Of a stretch of 64,000 nt of DNA, positions 45,942 to 54,125 are shown piece after piece; the stretch's first letter is position 1; each line of letters begins with the position of its first letter. This DNA comes from an uncultured Pelagibacteraceae bacterium. Lineage in GTDB: Bacteria > Pseudomonadota > Alphaproteobacteria > Pelagibacterales > Pelagibacteraceae. The notes under the pieces are model-generated. The model had not been told where the DNA came from. It did no database searches and saw nothing but the letters and a program-made list of their open reading frames with translations. The stretch covers positions 1 through 64,000 of the forward strand of contig CACEXV010000003.1 of NCBI GenBank assembly GCA_902563575.1. Reading direction: 5' to 3'. Position numbers and translations under genes: made by a program.

Positions 45942-46469
45942 ATGGATCTAAAAAAACATATAAGATCAATACCTGACTATCCTAAAAAGGGCATCCTTTT
46001 TAGAGACATAACAACTTTAATTAAAAATCCAGATGCCTTCAATTATGCCATAGATGAGATAGTAAAAGTATCCAAAAAATTAGACTTTAATAAAGTGTCT
46101 GCTATAGAGTCTAGAGGATTTATTTTTGCTTCAACTGTTTCTTACATATTGAAAAAACCTTTGGTTTTGTTAAGAAAAAAAAATAAATTACCGGCAGAGA
46201 GACATTCGGTTGATTTCCAATTGGAATACGGAGAAGCAACTATTGAAGTGCACAAAGATTCTATTGAAAAAGATGACAGAGTTCTAATTCTAGACGATTT
46301 AATCGCAACAGGCGGAACTGCTGAGGCTGCTGCCAAATTAATTGAAATGTCTGGAGGAAAAGTAGCGGGTTTTATATTCATAATAAACTTATTTGATCTG
46401 CCTGGAGATAATCTCTTAAGAAAAAAGTCTTATTTTACTCATAGCTTAATAAAGTTTCCTGGGCACTAA
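45942..46469 (+). CDS. apt: Adenine phosphoribosyltransferase
   Basis: A 175-residue type I PRTase that turns adenine plus PRPP into AMP. It has IPDYPKKGILFRDITTLI (adenine and flexible loop), AIESRGFIFAS and the PRPP loop VLILDDLIATGGTAEAA (about 108-124). Standard length. Its position next to mtnP fits adenine salvage from methylthioadenosine. It ends in a CTAA double stop shared with the convergent epimerase gene. Confidence 0.95.
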   Translation: MDLKKHIRSIPDYPKKGILFRDITTLIKNPDAFNYAIDEIVKVSKKLDFNKVSAIESRGFIFASTVSYILKKPLVLLRKKNKLPAERHSVDFQLEYGEATIEVHKDSIEKDDRVLILDDLIATGGTAEAAAKLIEMSGGKVAGFIFIINLFDLPGDNLLRKKSYFTHSLIKFPGH

Positions 46470-47344
46470 TTCTTTGTTATAAAATCATTTATATAATCTT
46501 TTAATCTAATTTTTCCAAAAAACTTGTGGACTTTATTATTCAAGCTTATTTTAGTAAGTGCGGATGCATATCTTTCTCCTGGTCTTTTAGGAACAAATTT
46601 AATTTTAGTTTTGAACATTTTGGCCACTTGATAAATAGAATAAGAATTTTTATTAGAAATACTATAATGTTTACATTTAGATCTCTTCCAAGCGAGGTAA
46701 CAGGCATCTATTGTGTCATCGATATGCGTGAATCTTCTAGTTTGATTTCCTGGTCTTACTACGGTTAACGGTTTATTTTTTTTATACTGATTTTCAAAAA
46801 TTCCGATTACAGTTGCCATGGACCCTGTCGAAATCTGATTAGGGCCATAAACATTATAAAAATAAATTACTTCAAATTTAAATTTAAACCATTTCTTTAA
46901 ATTCTGTAATAACTCTAAGTTTTTTGCTTTTGTAAAGGCATAGGGTGATAAATCTTTATCACTACCGCTGTTTCCTAGTGATGCAGAAGTAGCAGAGTAA
47001 ACTAATTTTATATTATTTTCCAAACAATAATTAAATACAGCATTGGTTCCTATCGAGTTAGAGTCTAGACATTCATTCATTTTTAGAAAACTTTGATAAA
47101 TTCTCGCAAATTCTCCAAAATGAAATATGGTTTTAATTTTTTTCGGATTTAATCTTAACTTAGATATATTTTTTGTATCACTCTTTAAATATTTTACCCT
47201 TTTATCTTTTATATGATTTTTTATAGTCCCGGAAGAATAATTATCTATACTTAAAATTTTATATTTTGTTTTTTTAATAAAAAAGTTAATTAAATTGGAT
47301 CCAACAAACCCGGCTCCTCCTGTAATAACTATTATATTTTTCAT
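46466..47344 (-). CDS. NAD-dependent nucleotide-sugar epimerase (GalE-like)
   Basis: A 292-residue short-chain dehydrogenase/reductase of the extended type. The NAD loop is TGGAGFVGSN (8-17); FHFGEFARI replaces the usual H-x-AA segment; the catalytic Tyr-Lys pair is in PYAFTKAK (about 133-140), with YSATSASLG before it. YNVYGPNQ and RPGNQTRRFTHIDDT are typical of UDP-sugar 4-epimerases. Substrate not determined. It sits with GT2 and dehydratase genes in a surface-glycan block. Confidence 0.8.
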   Translation of the reverse strand: MKNIIVITGGAGFVGSNLINFFIKKTKYKILSIDNYSSGTIKNHIKDKRVKYLKSDTKNISKLRLNPKKIKTIFHFGEFARIYQSFLKMNECLDSNSIGTNAVFNYCLENNIKLVYSATSASLGNSGSDKDLSPYAFTKAKNLELLQNLKKWFKFKFEVIYFYNVYGPNQISTGSMATVIGIFENQYKKNKPLTVVRPGNQTRRFTHIDDTIDACYLAWKRSKCKHYSISNKNSYSIYQVAKMFKTKIKFVPKRPGERYASALTKISLNNKVHKFFGKIRLKDYINDFITKN

Positions 47345-47375
47345 AATTTATATTTTAAACTTATTATCTCAAACA

Positions 47376-48221
47376 TCATTGTGATATTTGTGGCCGATAC
47401 CAAGCCTTTCTTCCAATCATAGAGTTATAAATACCATTCATTCTACAAAAATAAATCTTTTTTAAATTTTTTTTATTTAAAACTGAAAATAGTACGAATT
47501 TTATTACCGAAGATATAAAATTTGGGAAAATTTTAAAAATTGACAATAGAATTCCAAAATGTTTCTTGTAAAAATAATATTTTGACCACATATAGTGCCA
47601 GTTTCTTGATAGCTCCATTTGAAAATCAAATGTCTTGTCGTGAGATTTTCCCCCATAGTGCAATACTAGAGCTGATGGCACAACATAAATTTTTTTTTTA
47701 TTTTTAATTACGCGTCTACATAAGTCGATTTCCTCGAAATATAGAAAAAAATTTTCGTCAAATAGTCCTATTTTTGTTACAACTGCTTTGTTCATCATAA
47801 CGGCAAAACCTTTAACTTCTTTAACTTCATAAGGGCTATTATTAGTATTTTGATTATCGTCACCCTTATTTATCTGATTATAAATCATTGGGGCGATTAT
47901 TGCATAATCAGGGTTTTTGCTTGAAAATTTTTCCAGCTCTTCAATGGTGTTTTTTTTCAGCTCTGTATCAGGATTTAAAATTAACACATTTTTAGTTCTG
48001 GCCTTTTCGATTCCTAAGTTATTTGCTTTACCGTATCCAAGATTTTCATCCGTCATAAAACATTTAACATTAGTGTATTTTTTTTCTAAATTTAATTTTA
48101 AAGTTTGATCTTGTGAATTTTCCACAACTATTACTGGATATTTAGCGTCTATAGAACTTAGACATCTATCCAATATTTTGCCACTTTTGAAAGATACTAT
48201 GATAATAGTTAAATCCATCAT
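47376..48221 (-). CDS. Glycosyltransferase family 2 (rhamnosyltransferase-like)
   Basis: A 281-residue GT-A protein. DLTIIIVSFKSGKILDRCLSSI opens the nucleotide-binding fold. NLGYGKANNLGIEKARTKNVLILNPDTEL (about 59-87) carries the D-x-D-type metal site, and FFLYFEEIDLCRRV (about 153-166) the acceptor/catalytic region typical of WbbL-type transferases. A positively charged hydrophobic C-terminus may associate with the membrane. Role in surface-glycan synthesis is inferred. Confidence 0.87.
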   Translation of the reverse strand: MMDLTIIIVSFKSGKILDRCLSSIDAKYPVIVVENSQDQTLKLNLEKKYTNVKCFMTDENLGYGKANNLGIEKARTKNVLILNPDTELKKNTIEELEKFSSKNPDYAIIAPMIYNQINKGDDNQNTNNSPYEVKEVKGFAVMMNKAVVTKIGLFDENFFLYFEEIDLCRRVIKNKKKIYVVPSALVLHYGGKSHDKTFDFQMELSRNWHYMWSKYYFYKKHFGILLSIFKIFPNFISSVIKFVLFSVLNKKNLKKIYFCRMNGIYNSMIGRKAWYRPQISQ

Positions 48222-48276
48222 TATGTTATTTAATATATTGTGAGTAATTTTTAAATATAATAGTTTAGAATTTTAG

Positions 48277-49311
48277 ATGTCAAAAAAAGTACTTATTACA
48301 GGCGGAGCAGGTTTCATAGCGCATCATGCAATTCTTCATATTTTAAAGAATACAGATTGGGAGATAGTTTCGCTTGATAGACTTGATTACTCTGGAAACC
48401 TCAATCGAATTGCGGATATTATGAGTGATTTAGACTCTAAAACAAAAAAAAGATTAAGAGTTGTTTATCATGACTTAAGGGCAGAGATTAATGAGATGTT
48501 AAGGGCAGACTTAGGTGAGTTTGATTTCATTCTGCATATGGCAGCATCAAGTCATGTAGATAGATCAATACAAGATCCAATGACATTTGTATTAGATAAT
48601 GTTGTTGCAACTTGTAATATTTTAAATTTTGCAAGAAAAAATAAAAAGTTAGAATTATTTATCTATTTCAGCACTGATGAAGTTTTTGGACCTGCGCCAC
48701 ACAATATTAAATATAAAGAAAGAGATAGATATAATTCTACTAATCCTTATAGTGCGACAAAGGCCGGTGGAGAAGAATTAGCTGTAGCTTTTCAAAATTC
48801 ATACAAACTCCCCGTTTTTATCACTCATACAATGAATGTCTTTGGAGAACGTCAACACCCTGAAAAATTTATACCAAAATGCATAATAAGCGCTAGGGAT
48901 GGAAAAAAGATTGAAATTCACAGTGATATAGATAAGAAAAAAGCTGGAAGCCGACATTACATTCATGCAAATGATGTGGCAGACGGATGTCTTTTTTTAA
49001 TTAATAATAGAGAAAAATTAAAAAAAATAGAGAAAGACTACGGTGGAGCAAAATGCCCAAAATTTAATTTAGTCGGTCCCGTTGAACTAGATAACTTAGA
49101 ACTTGGACAGTTAATCGCTAAATCGGTTGGCAAAAAACTTAATTATCAAATGGTGGACTTCCACAGCAGTAGACCAGGTCATGATTTGAGGTACGCATTA
49201 AGTGGAGATTTTATGGAAAAACTTGGGTGGGTACCAAAGGTTTCAATAGAAAAAAGAATTGATCAAGTTGTTAAGTGGACTCTTGAAAATGATAGATGGT
49301 TGAAAGTTTAA
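48277..49311 (+). CDS. NAD-dependent nucleotide-sugar dehydratase (dTDP-glucose 4,6-dehydratase-like)
   Basis: A 344-residue extended SDR. It has TGGAGFIAHH (8-17), HMAASSHVDRSI (about 89-100), FSTDEVFGP (about 130) and the catalytic NPYSATKAGGE (about 152-162). The S-T-D-E-V-F motif is characteristic of RmlB/RfbB-type 4,6-dehydratases. SRHYIHANDVADG matches the later substrate segment. The nucleotide base and sugar are not settled. It begins 55 bases from the divergent GT2 gene. Confidence 0.82.
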   Translation: MSKKVLITGGAGFIAHHAILHILKNTDWEIVSLDRLDYSGNLNRIADIMSDLDSKTKKRLRVVYHDLRAEINEMLRADLGEFDFILHMAASSHVDRSIQDPMTFVLDNVVATCNILNFARKNKKLELFIYFSTDEVFGPAPHNIKYKERDRYNSTNPYSATKAGGEELAVAFQNSYKLPVFITHTMNVFGERQHPEKFIPKCIISARDGKKIEIHSDIDKKKAGSRHYIHANDVADGCLFLINNREKLKKIEKDYGGAKCPKFNLVGPVELDNLELGQLIAKSVGKKLNYQMVDFHSSRPGHDLRYALSGDFMEKLGWVPKVSIEKRIDQVVKWTLENDRWLKV

Positions 49312-49333
49312 TGTATCATTTTAATAGTGTTGA

Positions 49334-49849
49334 ATGATTTCAAAAAATAAAATTAAAGCAGCTTTTCTTGATAGAGATGGGGTCATAAATTTTGACAAAG
49401 GATATTTATCTAAATTTTCTGATATTAAATTTAGGGTTGGAGTTTTTAAAGGACTAAGATTACTAAATAAAAAAAAATTTAAGATTTTTATTATAACTAA
49501 TCAGGCTGGCGTTGCCAAAGGAATTATTAGAATTGAAGACTTAAAGATTCTAAATCAAAAATTAATAAAATTTCTAAAAAAGAAAAATATAATTATATCT
49601 AAAATTGAATATTGCCCCCATCATAAAAATGGAGTTATAAAAAGATTTACTAAAATTTGTAAATGTAGAAAACCGAATAACTTAATGATAAGAAAAGTAT
49701 TGAAAAAATGGAAAGTTAAAAAAGATAAAAGTTTTATGATTGGTGATCGTTTAACTGACAAATTGTGCGCAAAAAAAAGCAAGCTATATTTTGAATACGC
49801 TAAACCAAATTTTTTTTTTCAAATTAAATCTATATTAAAAAATATTTAA
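49334..49849 (+). CDS. HAD phosphatase, GmhB-like (heptose bisphosphate phosphatase)
   Basis: A 171-residue HAD-IIIA phosphatase. Motif I is FLDRDGVIN (about 11-19), motif II IITNQAGVA (about 54-62), motif III/IV CRKPNN...MIGDRLTDK (about 114-138). A zinc site CPHH...CKC (about 96-115) matches GmhB, which dephosphorylates D-glycero-D-manno-heptose-1,7-bisphosphate for LPS core. A histidinol-phosphatase role is the alternative. The GT9 gene upstream in the window would use an activated heptose. Confidence 0.83.
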   Translation: MISKNKIKAAFLDRDGVINFDKGYLSKFSDIKFRVGVFKGLRLLNKKKFKIFIITNQAGVAKGIIRIEDLKILNQKLIKFLKKKNIIISKIEYCPHHKNGVIKRFTKICKCRKPNNLMIRKVLKKWKVKKDKSFMIGDRLTDKLCAKKSKLYFEYAKPNFFFQIKSILKNI

Positions 49850-49853
49850 GATT

Positions 49854-49930
49854 TGGTAGCGAGGGGCGGAGTCGAACCGCCGACCCCAGGCTTATGAGTC
49901 CTGTGCTCTAACCAACTGAGCTACCTCGCC
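49854..49930 (-). tRNA. tRNA-Met(CAT)
   Basis: The minus-strand sequence folds as a full cloverleaf: acceptor GGCGAGG pairing with CCTCGCT, D-arm GCTCAGTTGGTTAGAGC, anticodon loop CTCATAA (anticodon CAT), T-arm GGCGGTTCGACTCCGCC and an encoded CCA end. The first acceptor pair is G-T, and the D-arm fits an elongator methionine tRNA rather than an initiator; a TilS-modified tRNA-Ile(CAT) is the alternative. Confidence 0.9.
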
Positions 49931-50014
49931 ATGATTTAAGTTTATAATATAATTATATCTCTAAATCACTAATTTAAAATATTGGCAATTATTAAGAAAA
50001 GCTTAATTTATTGT

Positions 50015-50206
50015 TTATAGTGTAAGAATTATACCAAAAACTGCTACCGCAGATACTGCCGCTGCTGAAAGGATAAGATTATTTTTTTTCTCTTTTTTTT
50101 CCTCTTTTTTCATTCTGTCGACTAAGTCTCTTAAATTTACTTTTTTCGCAGAGTCAATTTTCTCAGAATAGTAATCTTCTTCTTTATATTTAGGTTGTGC
50201 GCTCAT
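50015..50206 (-). CDS. Small membrane-anchored protein of unknown function
   Basis: A 63-residue protein. The first 42 residues are charged and helical (repeated Lys/Glu, LRDLVDRMKKEEKKEKKNN); the last 20 form one hydrophobic membrane segment (LILSAAAVSAVAVFGIILTL). This is the layout of a tail-anchored inner-membrane protein. I do not recognise the family. It stands alone between tRNA-Met and the aminotransferase; the flanking gaps (49931-50014 and 50207-50325) show only AT-rich sequence and one 6-bp hairpin. Confidence 0.6.
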   Translation of the reverse strand: MSAQPKYKEEDYYSEKIDSAKKVNLRDLVDRMKKEEKKEKKNNLILSAAAVSAVAVFGIILTL

Positions 50207-50325
50207 ACTTCGTCACTATTAAATCATACTTATAAAAATAGAAAAGACTTAATTTGCTCAAATTGGGACTTTTGATATTGGTGTAAGTTAAATTTGCTGT
50301 TTATTTTGGGTTAATTAAAACTATT

Positions 50326-51669
50326 CTAAAATTTAGAATTTATATGATCAGAAATACCTTTTCTCATTTTCTCTATTATTTCATCAATGTCTCTTTTTTC
50401 ACAAATAAAAGGAGGTGCTATAATTAGTGCGTCTCCAGTTGGTTTTATATTTACACCTGCATCATAGCATCTTTTATAAACATTAAATCCGGCTCTGCCC
50501 GGTTTTTCTCTCATCGAAATGTCGATACCTCCTAATAGCCCATAGTTTCTGATGCTATCAACGCATTTTAGATCTTTGAGAGAGTGTAAACCCTCTTCAA
50601 AATAACTAGACATATTTTTAACTCTGTCAAAAATATCTTCTTTTTCAAAAATTTTTTGAACAGCAATAGCTGCTGATACGGCAACTGGAATTCCTGAGTA
50701 AGTGTAACCGTGAAATAATTCTACCGCGCCATCCGGCGATGCATCCATGACAGATTGATAAATTTTTTCACGAACAGCAACTACTCCCATAGGTACAATC
50801 CCATTTGTAGTCGCTTTTGCCATTGTAATTATATCAGGAGTAACACCAAATTCTTGTGCAGCAAAAGCTGAGCCAGTCCTACCCCAACCTGTTACAACTT
50901 CATCAAAAATTAAAAGTATTCCATATTTATCACAAATATTTCTCAATTTTTGTAAATAATTTTTTGGGGGAATTAATGTACCGGTCGATCCAGCAATAGG
51001 CTCTACTATACAAGCAGCAATATTTTCTCCACCCAATTTTTTTGCAATCGTTTCTAAGTCTTCAGCAAGTTCAGATCCGGTTTCTGGTTGACCTTTAACA
51101 AACTTATGGTCTGGCAAGAAAGTATGTCTCATGTGTTCAACGCCTGGCATTAAAATATTTTTAAATTCCTTAGAGTTGTTTGGTATTCCACCAACTGTCA
51201 ATGCTCCTATATTCATGCCGTGGTAACCTCTTTCTCTACCAACAAATTTAAATCTATTAGTTTGTCCAATTGACCTAAAGTATGCTACCGAAATTTTTAT
51301 TGCAGTTTCAACCGCAGTAGAACCACAAATAGTATAAAAGATTCTATTTAAATCCTCCGGAGTTTTTTGTGCGATCATAGCTGCCAATTCAAAAGATCCC
51401 CCATAACCCTGTTGGAAAGGCATAGTATAATCTAATTGTTCGAGTTGACTTTTAATTGCATTTATAATTTCCTTTCTTCCGTGACCAAGGGGATTACAAT
51501 ATAATCCTGAGCTAGCGTCTATTAAGGTTTTTCCCTCGTGCGTTTTAAGATAAATGCCCTCTGCTCCTACAATAATTCTAGGATTTTTTTTAAAGTCTTT
51601 ATTAGATGAAAAAGGCATCCAATGTTCATTTAAAGAATTAGGTATTTTAGACTGAAATGATGTGCTCAC
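50326..51669 (-). CDS. Class III aminotransferase (omega-amino acid:pyruvate type)
   Basis: A 447-residue PLP enzyme. HWMPFSSNKDF at the start and ASSGLYCNPLGHGRKEI match the omega-amino acid/taurine-pyruvate group. The cofactor residues are in CGSTAVETAIKI (about 115), FDEVVTGWGRTG (about 254) and MAKATTNG with the Schiff-base lysine (about 283). The amine substrate (beta-alanine, taurine, polyamine-derived amine) is not resolved. It lies alone, separated from the neighbours by gaps. Confidence 0.85.
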   Translation of the reverse strand: MSTSFQSKIPNSLNEHWMPFSSNKDFKKNPRIIVGAEGIYLKTHEGKTLIDASSGLYCNPLGHGRKEIINAIKSQLEQLDYTMPFQQGYGGSFELAAMIAQKTPEDLNRIFYTICGSTAVETAIKISVAYFRSIGQTNRFKFVGRERGYHGMNIGALTVGGIPNNSKEFKNILMPGVEHMRHTFLPDHKFVKGQPETGSELAEDLETIAKKLGGENIAACIVEPIAGSTGTLIPPKNYLQKLRNICDKYGILLIFDEVVTGWGRTGSAFAAQEFGVTPDIITMAKATTNGIVPMGVVAVREKIYQSVMDASPDGAVELFHGYTYSGIPVAVSAAIAVQKIFEKEDIFDRVKNMSSYFEEGLHSLKDLKCVDSIRNYGLLGGIDISMREKPGRAGFNVYKRCYDAGVNIKPTGDALIIAPPFICEKRDIDEIIEKMRKGISDHINSKF

Positions 51670-51714
51670 AATTAAATTATAGCAAAGTAATATTTTGAAT
51701 GCTATCTAAATATT

Positions 51715-52425
51715 ATGAAAAAATTAAAAAACTGGGACAACCAAACTTGGTTATCCTCAAAAAATTATATCAATCAGTTCAATAAATTTTTAAATAAAAG
51801 GGTAAAATTTAATAAAAATACAAAAATACTAGATATCGGCTGTGGTAGAGCAAATATAATAAGTAACTTAGAAAAAAAGTATAAATTCAAAGAAAAACCA
51901 ATTGGTCTAGACATCATAGAAAATAAGGGGATAAAGAAAAATATAATTTTTAAAAAAATAGATGGGTACAATTATTTAAAAAGAAAAAATGAAAAATATG
52001 ACTTAATTTTATTGAAACAGACTATTCATTTTTTCTCGCCTTCAACGTTGAAGGCGCTATTAGATATTGCAAAAAAAAGATTGAAAATAGAGGGAAAAAT
52101 ATTAATTTTTTCTCTTAAAACCACAAATAATAAAATTCCTTGCTTTAAAAAGATGAAGCAAAAACTCGATAGTAGCCTAAAGAGAGACGAAAAATTATTT
52201 AAGATAATTAAAAAAAAATTAAAAAGAACTAATGAGTCTTATTTCCATTTTGATGTGAGGATCTCAAAGCAAAAATATTTAAAAATGGTAAAATCAAGGT
52301 ACATATCTTGCTTACTTGATCTAAAAAATAATGAAATTTTAGCAGGAATCAGTGAACTTAAATCTAAATATAAATATCAAATTAAATTCACTGATACTTT
52401 AAAATGTATAAGCTATAGAAAATAA
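51715..52425 (+). CDS. Class I SAM-dependent methyltransferase
   Basis: A 236-residue protein. The SAM motif ILDIGCGRANI lies at about 41-51, the acidic residue in IGLDIIEN (about 64), and YDLILLKQTIHFFSP (about 93) is the motif IV region. The C-terminal third is lysine-rich and not diagnostic. The substrate is unknown. Its stop abuts the convergent stop of the first GYD protein gene. Confidence 0.72.
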   Translation: MKKLKNWDNQTWLSSKNYINQFNKFLNKRVKFNKNTKILDIGCGRANIISNLEKKYKFKEKPIGLDIIENKGIKKNIIFKKIDGYNYLKRKNEKYDLILLKQTIHFFSPSTLKALLDIAKKRLKIEGKILIFSLKTTNNKIPCFKKMKQKLDSSLKRDEKLFKIIKKKLKRTNESYFHFDVRISKQKYLKMVKSRYISCLLDLKNNEILAGISELKSKYKYQIKFTDTLKCISYRK

Positions 52426-52749
52426 TTATTTTCCAGGTTCTTTGTATGATGAAGCCATTTTCTGAGCAGTTTTAGCTATCTCATTTAGATTTACATCTTC
52501 TAAAATTGTAAAATCTGAAACAGCACCACTAGAAACAGCAACCATTGCAGCTGCAGCAGCTTGTTCAAAAGTTCCTTCAATCACTGCCATAAAATCGTAC
52601 TTTCCTCTTAGGCCTGAGTATTGAGTTACTTTAGCTCCCACAGAAGCAGCAAGTGCAGATGTAGCAGCTTTTCTGTCTGTAGATGGATTGCTTACAAATC
52701 CTCCAAGACCTTTAGCTGTGTAACATCCAAGTGTATAAAATTTTGCCAT
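52426..52749 (-). CDS. GYD domain protein A
   Basis: A 107-residue GYD-type protein (ferredoxin-like alpha+beta fold, dimeric barrel). It has FYTLGCYTAKGLGGFVSNPSTDR and the name-giving LRGKYDFMAVIEG near residue 50, then FEQAAAAAMVAVSSGAVSDFTILE. The start at 52749 is set by a perfect AGGAGG seven bases upstream. The function of GYD proteins is unknown. It is last in an eight-gene run of small proteins and a paralogue of the gene just upstream. Confidence 0.8.
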   Translation of the reverse strand: MAKFYTLGCYTAKGLGGFVSNPSTDRKAATSALAASVGAKVTQYSGLRGKYDFMAVIEGTFEQAAAAAMVAVSSGAVSDFTILEDVNLNEIAKTAQKMASSYKEPGK

Positions 52750-52765
52750 TGTTACCTCCTTTTTT

Positions 52766-53086
52766 TTATTGACCCGGAGCCTTATAAGACATCTTTGAAG
52801 CTTTTGTTGTAGCTTTTGCAAAATCTATAGCTTCAAGTGCTGACAAGTTTTTCACAGCTCCAGTCGACTCTACTACTAACTTAACTGCAGCAAAATCATC
52901 AAAACTAGGAAGATCTGCAACTACACAAAAATCGTATGATCCTCTTACGATATCCATAGTATGCAATTTTCCACCCACACCTTGAACAAGTTTTTCAACT
53001 ACTGCTTTTCTGTCACTATTTGGATCTTTTAAAAAACCTTGAAAAGCTTTCTCGGTATAGTTTCCCATTATGTACATCTTTGTCAT
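52766..53086 (-). CDS. GYD domain protein B
   Basis: A 106-residue paralogue of the downstream GYD protein. The two share layout throughout: YIMGNYTEKAFQGFLKDPNSDRKAV, then VRGSYDFCVVADLPSFDDFAAVKLVVESTGAVKNLSALEAID, and the same SYKAPGQ/SYKEPGK C-terminus. AAAGGAG precedes the start. Tandem duplication followed by divergence is the likely origin; a heterodimer is possible (inference). Confidence 0.8.
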   Translation of the reverse strand: MTKMYIMGNYTEKAFQGFLKDPNSDRKAVVEKLVQGVGGKLHTMDIVRGSYDFCVVADLPSFDDFAAVKLVVESTGAVKNLSALEAIDFAKATTKASKMSYKAPGQ

Positions 53087-53101
53087 ATTATTTCTCCTTT
53101 C

Positions 53102-53395
53102 TTATTTCTCGATCACAACTGTTCCAGAGTGAGGATCTGTTACTCCCAAATCTGATGACAGCTCTTCTAAAGTGTGCCGAAGTGTGTCCAAAAATGCAAT
53201 CATTTTTGGTCTTGCTTTAGCGATATCATCTTCAGAATTCCATTCACCTATCATAAAAAATTCGTTAGGTTTCGTTTCAATGTACTTTGCTGAAATCTGC
53301 CCATCGAACTTTGGCATCTCGTCTATTTTTTTTAAATATTCTTCTCTGCTAGATGATTTCACTTTACATCTAACAATATTCATAAACTTTGCCAT
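53102..53395 (-). CDS. ABM-type (antibiotic biosynthesis monooxygenase-like) small protein
   Basis: A 97-residue dimeric alpha/beta-barrel protein. MNIVRCKVKSSSREEYLKKID forms the first strand and helix, and FFMIGEWNSEDDIAKARPKMIAFLDTLRHTLEEL fits the W-x-S segment and second helix of ABM domains. Members include heme-degrading and quinol monooxygenases, but many have no known activity. AAGGAG is well placed before the start. Part of the eight-gene small-protein cluster. Confidence 0.68.
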   Translation of the reverse strand: MAKFMNIVRCKVKSSSREEYLKKIDEMPKFDGQISAKYIETKPNEFFMIGEWNSEDDIAKARPKMIAFLDTLRHTLEELSSDLGVTDPHSGTVVIEK

Positions 53396-53403
53396 GTATC
53401 TCC

Positions 53404-53820
53404 TTAAACGTAAATTTTATCTGCTAAACCGTAACAAAGAATAGCACTGATAATAACAAGAACGAGTGGAGCATATATTCCATCGTTTCTAGTTTTTTTA
53501 GTTAAACCTGTTTTATCAATCTTTAATGTATAAAAATTTACAACTAATATCGAAACATTCATTATAAAAACTAAGTTAAAGAAAGCCCAAGTAGCCTCTA
53601 CACCACCTGGTCTTATAAAAGCGATATATATTGCCATTATAACAGTAGCAATCATGAATGAACCTGCGAATCTTGTAATTAAAGTTGCAGTTTTATCTAC
53701 CCCTCTGCCTTTTAGAAATTTTTTAGTATCAAAAACTAACTGATAAGCGTAACTTCCAACTATAATAAAATGTGCTAAGTAAATTATTAAATAAAATGCG
53801 TTTCCAAATTTGTCTATCAT
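53404..53820 (-). CDS. Four-helix membrane protein in the small-protein cluster
   Basis: A 138-residue protein with about four hydrophobic segments (about 8-28, 50-70, 80-100, 116-135). Segment one holds a histidine (YLAHFIIVG) and the loops are basic (KKFLKGRGVDK, KKTRN). I do not recognise the family. The start at 53820 (MIDKFGNAF) has AGGAT upstream and a minimal overlap with the previous gene; an ATG at 53892 would overlap it by 65 bases. It is the only integral membrane protein of the cluster and may anchor or receive electrons for it (inference). Confidence 0.65.
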   Translation of the reverse strand: MIDKFGNAFYLIIYLAHFIIVGSYAYQLVFDTKKFLKGRGVDKTATLITRFAGSFMIATVIMAIYIAFIRPGGVEATWAFFNLVFIMNVSILVVNFYTLKIDKTGLTKKTRNDGIYAPLVLVIISAILCYGLADKIYV

Positions 53821-53827
53821 AAATATC

Positions 53828-54115
53828 CTATGCGTTATAGTCCATGACTTGATCTGTGCACTCAACAAACTTATGAGGAGTAAAAAAATCATTCATTTGA
53901 CCTAGTTGATTAATAATTGCTTGTTCATCTTTTCCTTTCCACCAACAATACATTTCCATTGTATCACCTGGCGTGTTCCAAGTCATTTGACAAGCAGCAT
54001 TGTCACTTTTCATGCTCTTAACAATATCTTCCATCTTCATAGAAGCCACTGTATCAGTAAATTTTTTTTTCATTTCAGCAGACTTAAAAGTATGCGTTAC
54101 CATATAGTTTTTCAT
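53828..54115 (-). CDS. Small cytoplasmic protein, possible alpha+beta-barrel fold (unrecognised)
   Basis: A 95-residue protein. The pattern strand (NYMVTHTF) - helix (SAEMKKKFTDTVASM) - strands (ACQMTWNTPGDTMEMYCWWKGKD) - helix (EQAIINQLGQMNDFF) - strand (KFVECTDQV) fits a dimeric alpha/beta-barrel fold, but I cannot name a family. It has three cysteines and several methionines and tryptophans. AGGAGG stands directly before the start. Confidence 0.6.
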   Translation of the reverse strand: MKNYMVTHTFKSAEMKKKFTDTVASMKMEDIVKSMKSDNAACQMTWNTPGDTMEMYCWWKGKDEQAIINQLGQMNDFFTPHKFVECTDQVMDYNA

Positions 54116-54125
54116 TTTTCCTCCT

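Noticed and set aside
49990-50014. Terminator for the 63-residue protein gene
   Set aside because: ATTAAG-AAAAG-CTTAAT is only a 6-bp AT-rich stem with no T-run; chance occurrence is likely in such AT-rich DNA.
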